From Flavobacterium zhairuonense (lineage in GTDB: Bacteria > Bacteroidota > Bacteroidia > Flavobacteriales > Flavobacteriaceae), in the NCBI RefSeq assembly GCF_004352915.1, contig NZ_SJSY01000071.1, forward strand, positions 124,001-188,000: a stretch of 64,000 nucleotides of DNA. The letters are read 5' to 3'. Position 1 is the first letter of the stretch; the number at the start of each line of letters is the position of its first letter. The position numbers and the translations under genes were made by a program. Shown here piece by piece: positions 55,301-64,000 of this stretch. The notes below the pieces were generated by a model. That model saw only the letters and a list, made by a program, of their open reading frames with translations, made no database searches and was not told the DNA's origin.

Positions 55301-56734
55301 ATGTTTTTTAACTCATTAGCATTTGCTATTTTTTTGCCAATCGTTTTTATCCTCTATTGGTTTGTTTTTAATAAAACAAAAAGCACCCAAAATGCTTTAT
55401 TAATTGTCGCGAGTTATTATTTTTATTCCTGTTGGGATTGGAGGTTTTTGTTTTTGCTTGTTTTTTCTACTTTCTTAGATTATTACACCGGAATTCAAAT
55501 TGAAAAAGGAAAATCTGAAAACAGTCGCAAATTTTGGTTTTGGCTAAGTATCATAGTTAATCTGGGTTTTTTAGGGATTTTTAAATACTATAATTTTTTC
55601 GCTACCTCCTTTGCCGATTTATTAAACGCTGTCGGAGTCAGGGCAAGTCCTATTTTATTGAAAGTTATTCTCCCTGTCGGAATTTCATTTTACACTTTCC
55701 ACGGACTTTCATATGTAATCGATATATATTACAAAAGAATTAAAGCCGAATATAATTTTGTAGACTATTCTCTTTTTGTAAGTTATTTTCCGCTTTTGGT
55801 TGCTGGTCCAATTGAACGAGCAACACATTTATTGCCTCAAGTAAAAATAAAACGAGAATTCGATTTTCAAATAGCAAAAGATGGAATTTATCAAATTATT
55901 TGGGGTCTGGTAAAAAAAGTAGTTATTGCCGATACCTGCGCAACTTATGCAAATGCTATATTTGACCATTATACTTCAATGAATTCATTTTCATTAATTA
56001 TGGGGGCAATTTATTTTGCATTTCAAATCTATGGAGACTTTTCGGGTTATTCAGATATTGCATTAGGGGTTTCAAAATTGTTTGGATTAGATTTATTACG
56101 AAACTTCAATTATCCTTATTTTTCGAGAGATATTGCCGAGTTTTGGCGTCGCTGGCATATTTCGCTTTCCTCTTGGTTTCGAGATTATCTATACATTCCA
56201 TTAGGTGGTAGCAAAGGTGGGCTTTGGATGAAAATTAGAAATACTTTTATTATTTTTCTTGTGAGCGGTTTTTGGCACGGTGCTAATTGGACGTATGTGA
56301 TTTGGGGACTTATTAATGCGGTTTATTTTTTGCCTTTGCTGTTATCAAATAGCAATCGGAACAATATGGATGTTTTTCAGCTCAAATTTAATTTTGATTC
56401 AGCAAAAATTCTACTTAGTATTCTCTATACGTTTGGATTGACTTGTATTGCCTGGGTGTTTTTTAGAGCAAAAACAATTACAGATGCTGTTTTATATTTA
56501 AAACGAATTGTGACTAATCGAGATTTTGGTTTTCAGTATTTAGATAATGAAAGATATAGTTATGAACTATTGCTATTAATTGGAATTTTTGTTTTAGTAG
56601 AATGGTTTAATCGTACAAAAGCGGAGCCAATTTCAGGAAAAAGAAGCTTGTTAAAAGTAGCATTAGCTATCACTGCAATTATGGCTTTCGGAACGTATTC
56701 CGATTACAAAGAATTCATTTATTTTCAGTTTTAA
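55301..56734 (+). CDS. MBOAT-family membrane O-acyltransferase, AlgI-like
   Basis: Polytopic protein of 477 residues. The family pattern is present: FNSLAFAIFLPIVFILYWFV at the start, LPVGISFYTFHGLSYVID at 125-142, YGDFSGYSDIALG at 244-256, FWRRWHISLSSWFRDYLYIP with His286 at 281-300 and the catalytic His326 in SGFWHGANWTYVIWG. These enzymes pass an acyl group, usually acetyl, across the membrane to a periplasmic partner. The next gene, overlapping by one base, encodes a membrane-anchored SGNH-like protein, as in alginate and DltB/DltD-type systems. Confidence 0.92.
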   Translation: MFFNSLAFAIFLPIVFILYWFVFNKTKSTQNALLIVASYYFYSCWDWRFLFLLVFSTFLDYYTGIQIEKGKSENSRKFWFWLSIIVNLGFLGIFKYYNFFATSFADLLNAVGVRASPILLKVILPVGISFYTFHGLSYVIDIYYKRIKAEYNFVDYSLFVSYFPLLVAGPIERATHLLPQVKIKREFDFQIAKDGIYQIIWGLVKKVVIADTCATYANAIFDHYTSMNSFSLIMGAIYFAFQIYGDFSGYSDIALGVSKLFGLDLLRNFNYPYFSRDIAEFWRRWHISLSSWFRDYLYIPLGGSKGGLWMKIRNTFIIFLVSGFWHGANWTYVIWGLINAVYFLPLLLSNSNRNNMDVFQLKFNFDSAKILLSILYTFGLTCIAWVFFRAKTITDAVLYLKRIVTNRDFGFQYLDNERYSYELLLLIGIFVLVEWFNRTKAEPISGKRSLLKVALAITAIMAFGTYSDYKEFIYFQF

Positions 56735-57615
56735 TGAAGAAGTTTTTAATTTATACAGCAAAATTTGTAGCAATCATTATCCTAGTTGCTATTGCGCTTG
56801 ACGGACTTTATACTTATATTTTTCTGCAATCGCGAAATAGAGGAAAGATCGAAACTGTTGTCAATTCAACAGCTCAAAAATATGATGTGGTAATCTTGGG
56901 GTCTTCAAGAGCAAACAATCATTTTGTTGCACAGATGTTTGAAGATAAAGGATTAAAGGCCTTCAATTATGGAATGAGCGGAGGGCATTTGTTTGAAGCG
57001 TCATTGATGTTGAAATTAATGATAGAACGAAAATATTCAATTAAAAATGTGATCCTGGAGGCCGATTTAAATTTAGCTAATGATCATATGGCCGATGGTA
57101 TTTCTGCGATGTTTTTGCCTTATATCCATAATTCAACTCTAATTAAAGACCATTTTTCGACGCAACCAAATTTTAACGAGCTATACTATATTCCTTTTTA
57201 TAGGTATATAAAATATGATTCTAAAATAGGATTTAGAGAAACATTTTTTACTGCAATTCATAAAAAGACCAGAATATTAGACAATTTAGGATATTACCCA
57301 CTAGAGAAACATAAAAATGGTAATATGAAAAATAATATTGTCAATTTAAATCCGCTTCCTCACAATAAATATTATGAAGAAATAAAGAATATCTGCAAGG
57401 CGAATAATATCAATTTTATTGCGGTAATGACTCCAATGTGCGAAAATGTAGTTGGAATGAATTATTTTGAAAAGGTAGAAAAAGCTTATCCTGAAATTCA
57501 TAATTACGAAAATGTAGTTGTTGAAGATAAATATTTTTCATCCTGTGGACATATGACAGATGAGGGAGCAAAACTTTTCACAGCTCGCATTTTAAAAGAC
57601 TTTTTTGATAAATAA
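56734..57615 (+). CDS. Membrane-anchored SGNH-like protein, MBOAT partner
   Basis: Protein of 293 residues with a single N-terminal helix (about 9-30) and a periplasmic domain. The SGNH block I is ILGSSRANNH with Ser57/Ser58, block II is NYGMSGG at 78-84 and the final block is CGHMTDEGA with His273. The Asp usually three residues before this His is Ser270, which is odd for an active esterase or transferase. It probably completes O-acylation of a glycan with the MBOAT protein upstream. I do not recognise a closer named homologue. Confidence 0.68.
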   Translation: MKKFLIYTAKFVAIIILVAIALDGLYTYIFLQSRNRGKIETVVNSTAQKYDVVILGSSRANNHFVAQMFEDKGLKAFNYGMSGGHLFEASLMLKLMIERKYSIKNVILEADLNLANDHMADGISAMFLPYIHNSTLIKDHFSTQPNFNELYYIPFYRYIKYDSKIGFRETFFTAIHKKTRILDNLGYYPLEKHKNGNMKNNIVNLNPLPHNKYYEEIKNICKANNINFIAVMTPMCENVVGMNYFEKVEKAYPEIHNYENVVVEDKYFSSCGHMTDEGAKLFTARILKDFFDK

Positions 57616-57618
57616 ATT

Positions 57619-58767
57619 ATGACAATAGCTTTTTTAACTCCAGAATATCCGCATACTAAAACAGGCAGTTCAGGAGGTATCGGAACTAGTATCAAAAATT
57701 TAGCCATTGGGCTTGTAGCACATGGTATTCCAGTGCGAGTACTTGTTTATGGTCAAGAAAAAGATGCTTCTTTTGATGATAGTGGTGTTTTAATTCAGCA
57801 AGTTAAGAACGTGAAAATCAAAGGATTGTCTTGGTGGTTTACTAGAAAGAAATTGGAGCGAATTATCAATGAATTATATTCTAATAAAGAAATTGATTTA
57901 TTAGAAGCGCCAGATTGGACAGGAATAACTTCGTTTATTAAGCCAAATAAATGCCCAATAATAATACGGTTGCATGGCTCAGATACCTATTTTTGTCATT
58001 TGGATAATCGCTCTGTAAAATGGAAAAATAAGTTTCATGAAAAAAGAGCTTTACAAAATGCTGATGCATTATTGTCCGTAAGCCAGTTTACAGCTGATAA
58101 AACGAATTTTGTTTTTGGCATAACTAAGAAATTTGAGATTGTTCCAAATTTAATTGATTCTCAATTATTTGATAATAAAAATGTTATAAATAATGAATCA
58201 GAACAAACTATCTTGTATTTTGGAAGTCTTATTAGAAAAAAGGGGCTTTTAGAATTGCCTTTTATATTTAATAAAGTTGTTGAAAAAAAGCCTGATGCTA
58301 AATTAATCCTTATTGGGAAAGATGTGTCAGATATTATTTCCGGAAATTCATCAACATGGAAAATGATGCAAGAGCTTCTTTCAAATCAGGCTTTAAAAAA
58401 TGTAGAATATCTAGGTAGTATTCCTCATAATGAAATAAAACAAAAAATTCAGCAATCAAAGATATGCATTTTTCCGTCTTTTGCTGAGGCCTTTCCGGTT
58501 TCTTGGCTAGAAGCTATGGCGTTAGAAAAACCAATAGTTGCATCAAATATTGGTTGGGCAAGTGAAATGATTGATGATGGCAAAAGTGGCTTTTTAGTGA
58601 ATCCCAAAAAACATAGTTTATACGCAGAACGAATAATTGAGTTTTTGGAAGATGATAATTTATGTTTAAAAGCAGGAAAAGAAGCAAGAAAAAAAGTTGA
58701 AGAATTTTTTGATATAGAAATTCTGGTTAAGAAAAATATTGAGTTTTATAAAAAGATAAAAGTATAA
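57619..58767 (+). CDS. Glycosyltransferase family 4
   Basis: GT-B protein of 382 residues. TPEYPHTKTGSSGGIGTSIK at the start, IIIRLHGSDTYFCHLDNRS in the middle, TILYFGSLIRKKGLLELPF in the donor domain and the E-x7-E motif FAEAFPVSWLEAMALE followed by SNIGWASEMIDDGKSGFLV. This is a standard GT4 layout. It starts 3 bases after the SGNH gene. Donor unknown. Confidence 0.9.
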   Translation: MTIAFLTPEYPHTKTGSSGGIGTSIKNLAIGLVAHGIPVRVLVYGQEKDASFDDSGVLIQQVKNVKIKGLSWWFTRKKLERIINELYSNKEIDLLEAPDWTGITSFIKPNKCPIIIRLHGSDTYFCHLDNRSVKWKNKFHEKRALQNADALLSVSQFTADKTNFVFGITKKFEIVPNLIDSQLFDNKNVINNESEQTILYFGSLIRKKGLLELPFIFNKVVEKKPDAKLILIGKDVSDIISGNSSTWKMMQELLSNQALKNVEYLGSIPHNEIKQKIQQSKICIFPSFAEAFPVSWLEAMALEKPIVASNIGWASEMIDDGKSGFLVNPKKHSLYAERIIEFLEDDNLCLKAGKEARKKVEEFFDIEILVKKNIEFYKKIKV

Positions 58768-58778
58768 TTGAAATAAAA

Positions 58779-60317
58779 ATGCATTTAAAGGAATTTATAA
58801 CAAGTACCGAAGAAATTATACTTTATAATGGTCAGCCAGATTTTGCTAAACTAGAAGTTTTAGCCTCAGGTGCAGGAGATATTTGGCATAGTTCGTTTGA
58901 GCAAGGATATAAAAATGCTTTTCCAGAACTAGTATATCAGACTGCTGTTTTTTTTATGTTTATTAATGATTTTGACAATCTTGATGAATGTGTAAGTTGG
59001 AGAATCAATCCGAATCAATTTGCAGTTCGGAAATCTGTATGGGAACAATTAAAAGGTTTTGATGAAGAATATCAAAATGTTCAACTGAAGGCGCTAGATT
59101 TTGGTTACAATGCATTGCGTAATTCTGCGGCGGTTCCACTTTATATAAAAGGGCTTTTTCTAGAAAATTTCCACGAAAAAATTAATATAACGGCAAAAGA
59201 CAGATATGTTTTTTTTCGAAAAAATTTCAAAATAGATCACTCTGTTTTTATGTTGTACAGAGAAGGATTTTGGAAAAGAAAAGAATGGAATGCTTTCTTT
59301 TATGCAAAGAAAAATTTTAGATTATCAGCTAAAAAACCTGTGCTTGAACCTCGTGAATTATTGCCAATTGAAGGGCAACCTACTGTGAGTTATATTATTC
59401 CTACAATGATGCGCCAGGATTTTACTTTACAACTATTAAAGGATTTAGCGTCTCAAACCTATCCGCTTTCTCAAGTTGTTGTTGTTGATGCTACTCCTGA
59501 AAATGCAAGAGATGAAAAGTTATATCATGCACATGATTTTCCTTTTGAATTAATTGTAAAATGGCAGGAAACAAAAGGAAGCTGCAGAGCTCGAAATGAA
59601 GCTATAGGCTTATGCACAGGTGATTACATAGTTTTTGGTGATGATGATGTTCGAGTATTTCCAGATTTTATTGAAAATCATATAAAAACATTACAGACAT
59701 ATAAAGCCGGAGCCTGCAACGGTTTGGATGTTCGAGCCGATAATCAGCAGCAAAATTTGAAAGACTTGCATGATAAGTTGGAAAGGATAAATGAAAATAG
59801 ATGGAAAGTAGGAGCAAGTGGTATTTTTAGCAATGCTAATTCATGTGTAAAAACAGAATATGTTAAAATGTTAGTGGGTAATGATATCAATTTTGATGGA
59901 GGCTACGGAGAGGACAGTGATTTTGGATTGTCATTATTCAAGTTAGGGCAAATTGTTCTTCATAATCCTTTTTCAGCTAATTTGCACTTAAAGCCACCAG
60001 TAGGAGGATATCGATTTTGGGGTAGTCAAGCCAAAATTTTAGGAAAGAAAAGAAAAACACAGCCATGGGAATTAGATATCCCTGTAAAGTTTATTCAACC
60101 TGTTCCAAGTCCTACAATTATGTATGGTATTGTTAAGCATTTTAGTGCACAACAAGTATTAGAATATAAGTACAAGTACTTTTTTTTATATCTTTTTAAG
60201 GGATCGAAAAAAGGTTTTTTATACCGTTTTTTACGAATTCCATATAAAAATCTTCAGTTTAAGAAGTCTCTTTTTTATGCTAAAAGATTAAATAAATTAG
60301 GGATCAGACATAAATAG
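58779..60317 (+). CDS. Glycosyltransferase family 2 with an extra N-terminal GT-like domain
   Basis: Protein of 512 residues. A complete GT2 domain starts near 202 (TVSYIIPTMMRQDFTLQLLK), with VVVDATPENARDEK, the acidic GDDDV at 287-291 and GGYGEDSDFGLSLF later on. The first 200 residues look like the C-terminal half of another GT-A domain (FAVRKSVWEQLKGFDEEYQN, VQLKALDFGYNALRN) without its nucleotide-binding half. The protein may be a remnant of a two-domain enzyme or use the N-terminal part for acceptor binding. No frameshift is seen. Confidence 0.8.
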   Translation: MHLKEFITSTEEIILYNGQPDFAKLEVLASGAGDIWHSSFEQGYKNAFPELVYQTAVFFMFINDFDNLDECVSWRINPNQFAVRKSVWEQLKGFDEEYQNVQLKALDFGYNALRNSAAVPLYIKGLFLENFHEKINITAKDRYVFFRKNFKIDHSVFMLYREGFWKRKEWNAFFYAKKNFRLSAKKPVLEPRELLPIEGQPTVSYIIPTMMRQDFTLQLLKDLASQTYPLSQVVVVDATPENARDEKLYHAHDFPFELIVKWQETKGSCRARNEAIGLCTGDYIVFGDDDVRVFPDFIENHIKTLQTYKAGACNGLDVRADNQQQNLKDLHDKLERINENRWKVGASGIFSNANSCVKTEYVKMLVGNDINFDGGYGEDSDFGLSLFKLGQIVLHNPFSANLHLKPPVGGYRFWGSQAKILGKKRKTQPWELDIPVKFIQPVPSPTIMYGIVKHFSAQQVLEYKYKYFFLYLFKGSKKGFLYRFLRIPYKNLQFKKSLFYAKRLNKLGIRHK

Positions 60318-60319
60318 AT

Positions 60320-61315
60320 ATGAAATTTTCCTTAATTATTTGTACTTATATGCGTCCGGAACCCTTGCTGAAATTATTGCAATCGATTCAAAATCAAATT
60401 TTTTATCCCGATGAAATTTTAATTGTTGATGGATCGTTAAACGATGAAACTAAAACTATTTTAGAGAAAAACCAATTCAAAGGTTTGAAATATTTTTTAG
60501 TTGATGATGTAAATCGAGGTCTGACAAAACAACGAAATTTTGGAATTAAGAATGTAAATCAGAGTAGCGAAATTGTTTGTTTTTTAGATGATGACACCGT
60601 TTTAGAAATAGATTATTTTGAGAAAATAATAGAAACTTATAAAATATTTCCCGATGCTCTGGGAGTAGGAGGTTATATTTGTAATGAAGTAAAATGGGAG
60701 AAAACTTCAGAGCATTATATTCCGAAGATTAATGAATTTTACTATGATGGATGGAAACGAAAAGATGGAAGCCGATTTGTTCTTCGAAAAAAACTTAATT
60801 TAGACAGTAATTGTCCACCAGGTTTTTTGCCAAATTTTTCACACGGACGAAGTGTTGGCTTTTTACCTCCTAGCAATAAAATATATAAGGTTGAGCAATT
60901 AATGGGAGGTGTCTCATCATTTAAGAAATCTGTTTTTGAGAAGCTTTCTTTTTCAATTTATTTTGACGGCTATGGTTTGTACGAAGATTCAGATTTTACA
61001 ATAAGAGTTTCAAAAATCGGGGATTTATATTTAAATACAGCTGCAAAATTAGATCATTTTCATGCTCCCTCGGGACGACCAAACCAATATAAATATGGAA
61101 AAATGGTCGTTAGAAACGGCTGGTACGTATGGAAAGTAAAAAATCCAAATCCAAGTTTTGGCGATCGTTTCAAATGGAATGCAATAACTATTTTGCTGAC
61201 GATAATAAGATTTAGCAATGCATGTAAAGGGAGCAAGAAAATAGAAGCTTTTACAGAAGCAATTGGAAGAACAATAGGTTGGTGGAGTTTATTATTCAAC
61301 AAACCAAAAAATTAA
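60320..61315 (+). CDS. Glycosyltransferase family 2
   Basis: GT-A protein of 331 residues with FSLIICTYMRPEPLLKLLQS, IVDGSLNDET at 35-44, the acidic FLDDDTVLE at 88-96 and LYEDSDFTIRVSKIG in the acceptor part. It begins 2 bases after the 58779 gene. The C-terminus contains an amphipathic helix. Donor unknown. Confidence 0.9.
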   Translation: MKFSLIICTYMRPEPLLKLLQSIQNQIFYPDEILIVDGSLNDETKTILEKNQFKGLKYFLVDDVNRGLTKQRNFGIKNVNQSSEIVCFLDDDTVLEIDYFEKIIETYKIFPDALGVGGYICNEVKWEKTSEHYIPKINEFYYDGWKRKDGSRFVLRKKLNLDSNCPPGFLPNFSHGRSVGFLPPSNKIYKVEQLMGGVSSFKKSVFEKLSFSIYFDGYGLYEDSDFTIRVSKIGDLYLNTAAKLDHFHAPSGRPNQYKYGKMVVRNGWYVWKVKNPNPSFGDRFKWNAITILLTIIRFSNACKGSKKIEAFTEAIGRTIGWWSLLFNKPKN

Positions 61316-61390
61316 ATATTTTTAATTTATAGGCAAGATAAGTTTAAAAATTCATTGCGTTTAAAATGCAACAAAAATATTAATATAAAT

Positions 61391-62395
61391 ATGAAATTAG
61401 AATTATCTGTATGGACACATCATCTAAATCACATTATCTATGCTTATTTTTATTTTTGTAAAGAAGAGAAAATAAAAGTTGATATTATTTGGAATAAAAA
61501 TGTAAAGCATACTGGGGCAATATTATATGTAAATCAAAAAACTGCTTTTTTTGATTATCAAGACGATCCTGATTTTATTGATGTTCCTGAAAAATATGAT
61601 TGTTACTTTAAAAGATCACTTCGTGCTGGTGATCGAAATAAAAATGTTTATCCTCTGAATTTCAATGTTCCAATGACGTACAAAGCTTATTGGCTGTTGA
61701 TGAATTTAAAATCTGATTTTTTGTTAAACAGATCTAATAGGACAGAAGTTACAAGAGCTCTAGATAAATTTGCATTGTTTACAAATTCTTCTCATTCTGT
61801 TTTAGATATTAGAAGATATCCGATAAAAACAAATGATAATGGTGGGAAAATAATTTTTCATACAAGATTATGGAATCCAGATAATAATGAGAATAAAGAA
61901 GAAAAAGAACGTAGAAGATATCAAAATGAATTTAGAATTAATGCATGCCGTTTATTAAAAAAAACATATAAAAATGCTTCGGCTGGTTTGCTGGCAGATA
62001 ATTTATCACGTGTATTAGCGCCAGATTTATTGTTAGATCCAAAGCATTCAGACAAAAAAAATTATCTTCAAACCTTACATAATTATGATATATGTATCGC
62101 TGATGATGGATTAAAAAATACGCCAGGATGGAAAATAGGTGAATATTTGTTGTATGGAAAAGCTGTTGTAACTACTCCATTAAATGTTGAAATTGACGAT
62201 TTTAATGAATATACAAATTATGAAAAATTAAGTACGCGAAATTCATATTTGGAATTGCCCGAAAAAATCGATAACCTTCTTGAAGAAAAAAAGTATTTAG
62301 TAATGGGCGAAAATAATTTATTGTGGAGTGATATATATTTGCATCCTAAAAATTATATTAAAAGAATTTTGTTGGTCATCGAAAATAACAGTTAG
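61391..62395 (+). CDS. Unrecognised protein, weakly GT-B-like C-terminus
   Basis: Protein of 334 residues from the ATG at 61391; an upstream TTG at 61355 would add 12 unlikely residues rich in Asn and Lys. I do not recognise it. The C-terminal part (CIADDGLKNTPGWKIGEYLL, YGKAVVTTPLNVEIDDF) resembles the donor-binding end of GT-B enzymes, where a glycine-rich loop, an acidic residue and a GK-x-V-x-T-x-P step occur. The N-terminal half (WTHHLNHIIYAYFYFCKEE) shows no familiar motif. Sitting among transferases, it probably acts on a sugar, but this is inference. Confidence 0.5.
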   Translation: MKLELSVWTHHLNHIIYAYFYFCKEEKIKVDIIWNKNVKHTGAILYVNQKTAFFDYQDDPDFIDVPEKYDCYFKRSLRAGDRNKNVYPLNFNVPMTYKAYWLLMNLKSDFLLNRSNRTEVTRALDKFALFTNSSHSVLDIRRYPIKTNDNGGKIIFHTRLWNPDNNENKEEKERRRYQNEFRINACRLLKKTYKNASAGLLADNLSRVLAPDLLLDPKHSDKKNYLQTLHNYDICIADDGLKNTPGWKIGEYLLYGKAVVTTPLNVEIDDFNEYTNYEKLSTRNSYLELPEKIDNLLEEKKYLVMGENNLLWSDIYLHPKNYIKRILLVIENNS

Positions 62396-62397
62396 AA

Positions 62398-63519
62398 TTG
62401 AAAACCATTAAATTTGCCATTATAACACACGTTAGCCATGTTCAAAAATCAGATGAATATTTTGGTTATGCACCGTATGTCAGAGAAATGAACATTTGGA
62501 TTAAGTATGTTGATAAGGTTATTATTGTGGCTCCCATTACAAAATCGAAAGTAACAGAAATTGATATTGCTTACAAACATCATAATGTCGATTTTAGAGA
62601 AGTAGCAGATTTTAGTTTTATTAGTTTTAAAAGTAATTTAGAATCACTTCTGAAGCTTCCTTTGATTATTTGGCGAATCTTTTGGGCAATGTATGATGCT
62701 AATCATATTCATTTACGCTGTCCAGGTAATATGGGACTAGTTGGATGTTTTATTCAAATTTTATTTCCAAGTAAAATTAAAACGGCAAAATATGCTGGTA
62801 ATTGGGCTCCGGGAAGCAAACAACCCTGGACCTATAAATTACAAAAGTATATTTTGAATAATACTTTTTTAACTAAAAATATGCAGGTTTTAGTTTACGG
62901 AGACTGGAAGAACCAAACTAAAAATATTAAATCATTTTTTACGGCAACATATTCTGAAAATGAGAAAGAAAATATATCAAAAAGCAATTTAAATATTAAA
63001 GCAGAATTTATTTTTGTTGGCAGTTTGGTTTCAGGAAAAAATCCTCTTTACGCTATAATGTTAATTAAAGATTTGATTGGAAAAGGATTAAATGCTACAT
63101 TGAATTTATATGGAGATGGCATTGAAAAGAGTAATTTGGAAATTTATATTAAAGAAAATAAACTAGAAGGACATATTATTTTACATGGAAATCAAAATAA
63201 AGAAATTGTAAAAAAAGCGTATCAAAAAAGCCACTTTGTAATATTACCGTCAAAAAGCGAAGGTTGGCCAAAAGCAATTGCTGAAGGAATGTTTTGGGGT
63301 TGTGTTCCTCTTGCCACTAAAGTTTCGTGCGTGCCATTTATGCTTGATTATGGGGCTAGAGGTGTTATGCTCGAAATGGATTTGGAAAAAGATTTTACAC
63401 AAATAAATACACTTCTTAAAAATCATGAAATTTTTATAATGAAAAGTAAGCTTGCACAAGAGTGGTCTCAAACCTATACAACTGATTTTTTTGAAAAAGA
63501 AATAAAAAATTTGCTTTAA
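62398..63519 (+). CDS. Glycosyltransferase family 4
   Basis: GT-B protein of 373 residues from a TTG start at 62398. An in-frame stop at 62386 and the lack of an early ATG leave no other start that keeps the first beta strand (KFAIITHVSHVQ). The donor domain opens with AEFIFVGSLVSGKNPLYAIM, and the E-x7-E motif is KSEGWPKAIAEGMFWG. TTG initiation may lower its expression. It is 3 bases from both its neighbours. Donor unknown. Confidence 0.82.
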   Translation: MKTIKFAIITHVSHVQKSDEYFGYAPYVREMNIWIKYVDKVIIVAPITKSKVTEIDIAYKHHNVDFREVADFSFISFKSNLESLLKLPLIIWRIFWAMYDANHIHLRCPGNMGLVGCFIQILFPSKIKTAKYAGNWAPGSKQPWTYKLQKYILNNTFLTKNMQVLVYGDWKNQTKNIKSFFTATYSENEKENISKSNLNIKAEFIFVGSLVSGKNPLYAIMLIKDLIGKGLNATLNLYGDGIEKSNLEIYIKENKLEGHIILHGNQNKEIVKKAYQKSHFVILPSKSEGWPKAIAEGMFWGCVPLATKVSCVPFMLDYGARGVMLEMDLEKDFTQINTLLKNHEIFIMKSKLAQEWSQTYTTDFFEKEIKNLL

Positions 63520-63522
63520 ATC

Positions 63523-64000
63523 ATGAGAATTGTACAACTGATTGATTCTTTGGAAGCTGGTGGAGCTGAGCGTATGGCAGTTAATTATGCTAATGCATTG
63601 TCAAGAAAAATCGAATTTTCAGGTTTGATCGCTACTAGAAGAGAAGGGTTATTAAAGAACCAGCTCGATAAAAATGTTGCTTATGAGTTTTTAAATAAAA
63701 AGAAATTAATTGATTTAAAAGCTTTATTCAAAACAAGTTCCTATATTAAAAAGCATAAAATTGATCTTATACATGCACATAGCTCTTCGTTTTTTTTAGC
63801 TATGCTCGTTAAATGTCTTGTACCAAGAGTTAAAATAATCTGGCATGATCACTACGGAATTTCGCAGGATTTAGAGATGAGAAAAAATCTTGGTTTGAAA
63901 ATAGGATCACTTTTTTTTACAGGTTCTATTGCGGTTAATTCGTCATTGAAAAAATGGGCAGAGTCTTATTTATGGTGTAAAAATGTTGTTTTTCTTCCAA
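63523..64000 (+). CDS. Glycosyltransferase family 4, N-terminal part
   Basis: The ATG at 63523 opens a frame that stays open for 159 codons to the window edge. The start MRIVQLIDSLEAGGAERMAV is the classic acceptor-domain opening of GT4 enzymes, with the AGGAER loop. A later KIIWHDHYG segment matches the conserved HD region of the first GT-B domain. The donor-binding domain lies outside the window. It begins 3 bases after the preceding gene. Confidence 0.88.
   Translation, partial: MRIVQLIDSLEAGGAERMAVNYANALSRKIEFSGLIATRREGLLKNQLDKNVAYEFLNKKKLIDLKALFKTSSYIKKHKIDLIHAHSSSFFLAMLVKCLVPRVKIIWHDHYGISQDLEMRKNLGLKIGSLFFTGSIAVNSSLKKWAESYLWCKNVVFLP

Noticed and set aside
61355..61390. TTG extension of the 61391 gene
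   Set aside because: It adds only Asn/Lys-rich residues from intergenic sequence, and a good ATG follows.
1..64000. CRISPR array, tRNA, rRNA, transposase or integrase genes
   Set aside because: No spaced direct repeats, cloverleaf-like sequence, terminal inverted repeats or transposase motifs were seen on either strand.

Overview
The window is a single, almost gap-free block of surface-polysaccharide genes, all on the + strand. It looks like a member of the Bacteroidota, most likely Flavobacterium or a close relative. The reasons are a very AT-rich composition, a Bacteroidota-type promoter (TTG, 20-base spacer, TATATTTG), starts without clear Shine-Dalgarno sequences, a short UpxY-like NusG paralogue, a long multi-SLBB Wza-type exporter, and a BY-kinase with a C-terminal tyrosine cluster. 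No rRNA, tRNA, CRISPR array, insertion sequence or phage gene was seen. The first and last genes are cut by the window edges. No gap between genes exceeds 300 bases.

Layout. (A) 1-11554: assembly machinery and general precursors: C-terminal part of a Wzc-type kinase, WbpP/TviC epimerase, UDP-glucose dehydrogenase, NusG-like antiterminator, a regulatory gap with a terminator, a promoter and a leader hairpin, TviB-type dehydrogenase, ManC, RmlB, SLBB exporter and Wzz-like protein. (B) 11703-14139: a compact cassette for a dTDP-3-acetamido-3,6-dideoxyhexose (two FdtA-like ketoisomerases, an FdtC-like acetyltransferase, an FdtB-like aminotransferase). (C) 14178-25650: an O-unit module with Wzx flippase, Wzy-like polymerase, several glycosyltransferases and two acyltransferases; one glycosyltransferase carries a G9 tract. 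(D) 25643-33440: initiation and deoxysugar supply (WbpV-like reductase, WbpL/WecA-like initiating transferase, aminotransferase, RmlC, RmlD, RmlA, PglF/WbpM-like dehydratase), ended by a terminator. (E) 33664-35711: a Wzm/Wzt ABC exporter with a Wzt carbohydrate-binding tail, ended by another strong terminator. (F) 35929-49531: a second glycosyltransferase array with a WbsX-like protein, acyltransferases and WecB. (G) 49720-54186: a nonulosonic (sialic-type) acid module with a cytidylyltransferase-phosphatase fusion and a short NeuB. (H) 54200-64000: an MBOAT/SGNH acylation pair and more glycosyltransferases.

How the parts fit. Nucleotide sugars predicted from the enzymes are UDP-GlcA, UDP-GalNAcA (or a related uronic acid), GDP-mannose, dTDP-L-rhamnose, dTDP-Fuc3NAc or dTDP-Qui3NAc, a UDP-6-deoxy-HexNAc and/or its 4-amino derivative, UDP-ManNAc and a CMP-nonulosonate. 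The Wzx/Wzy/Wzz/Wza/Wzc set and the ABC transporter imply two export routes, so the window probably encodes two glycans that share precursors. The second could be an O-antigen, a capsule or a glycoprotein glycan. All sugar identities are inferences from enzyme families. The most interesting points are the sialic-acid module of apparent phospho-intermediate type, the antiterminator with nearby terminators, the G9 tract, the tandem FdtA pair with one altered active-site residue, and the unusual tandem-domain glycosyltransferase.
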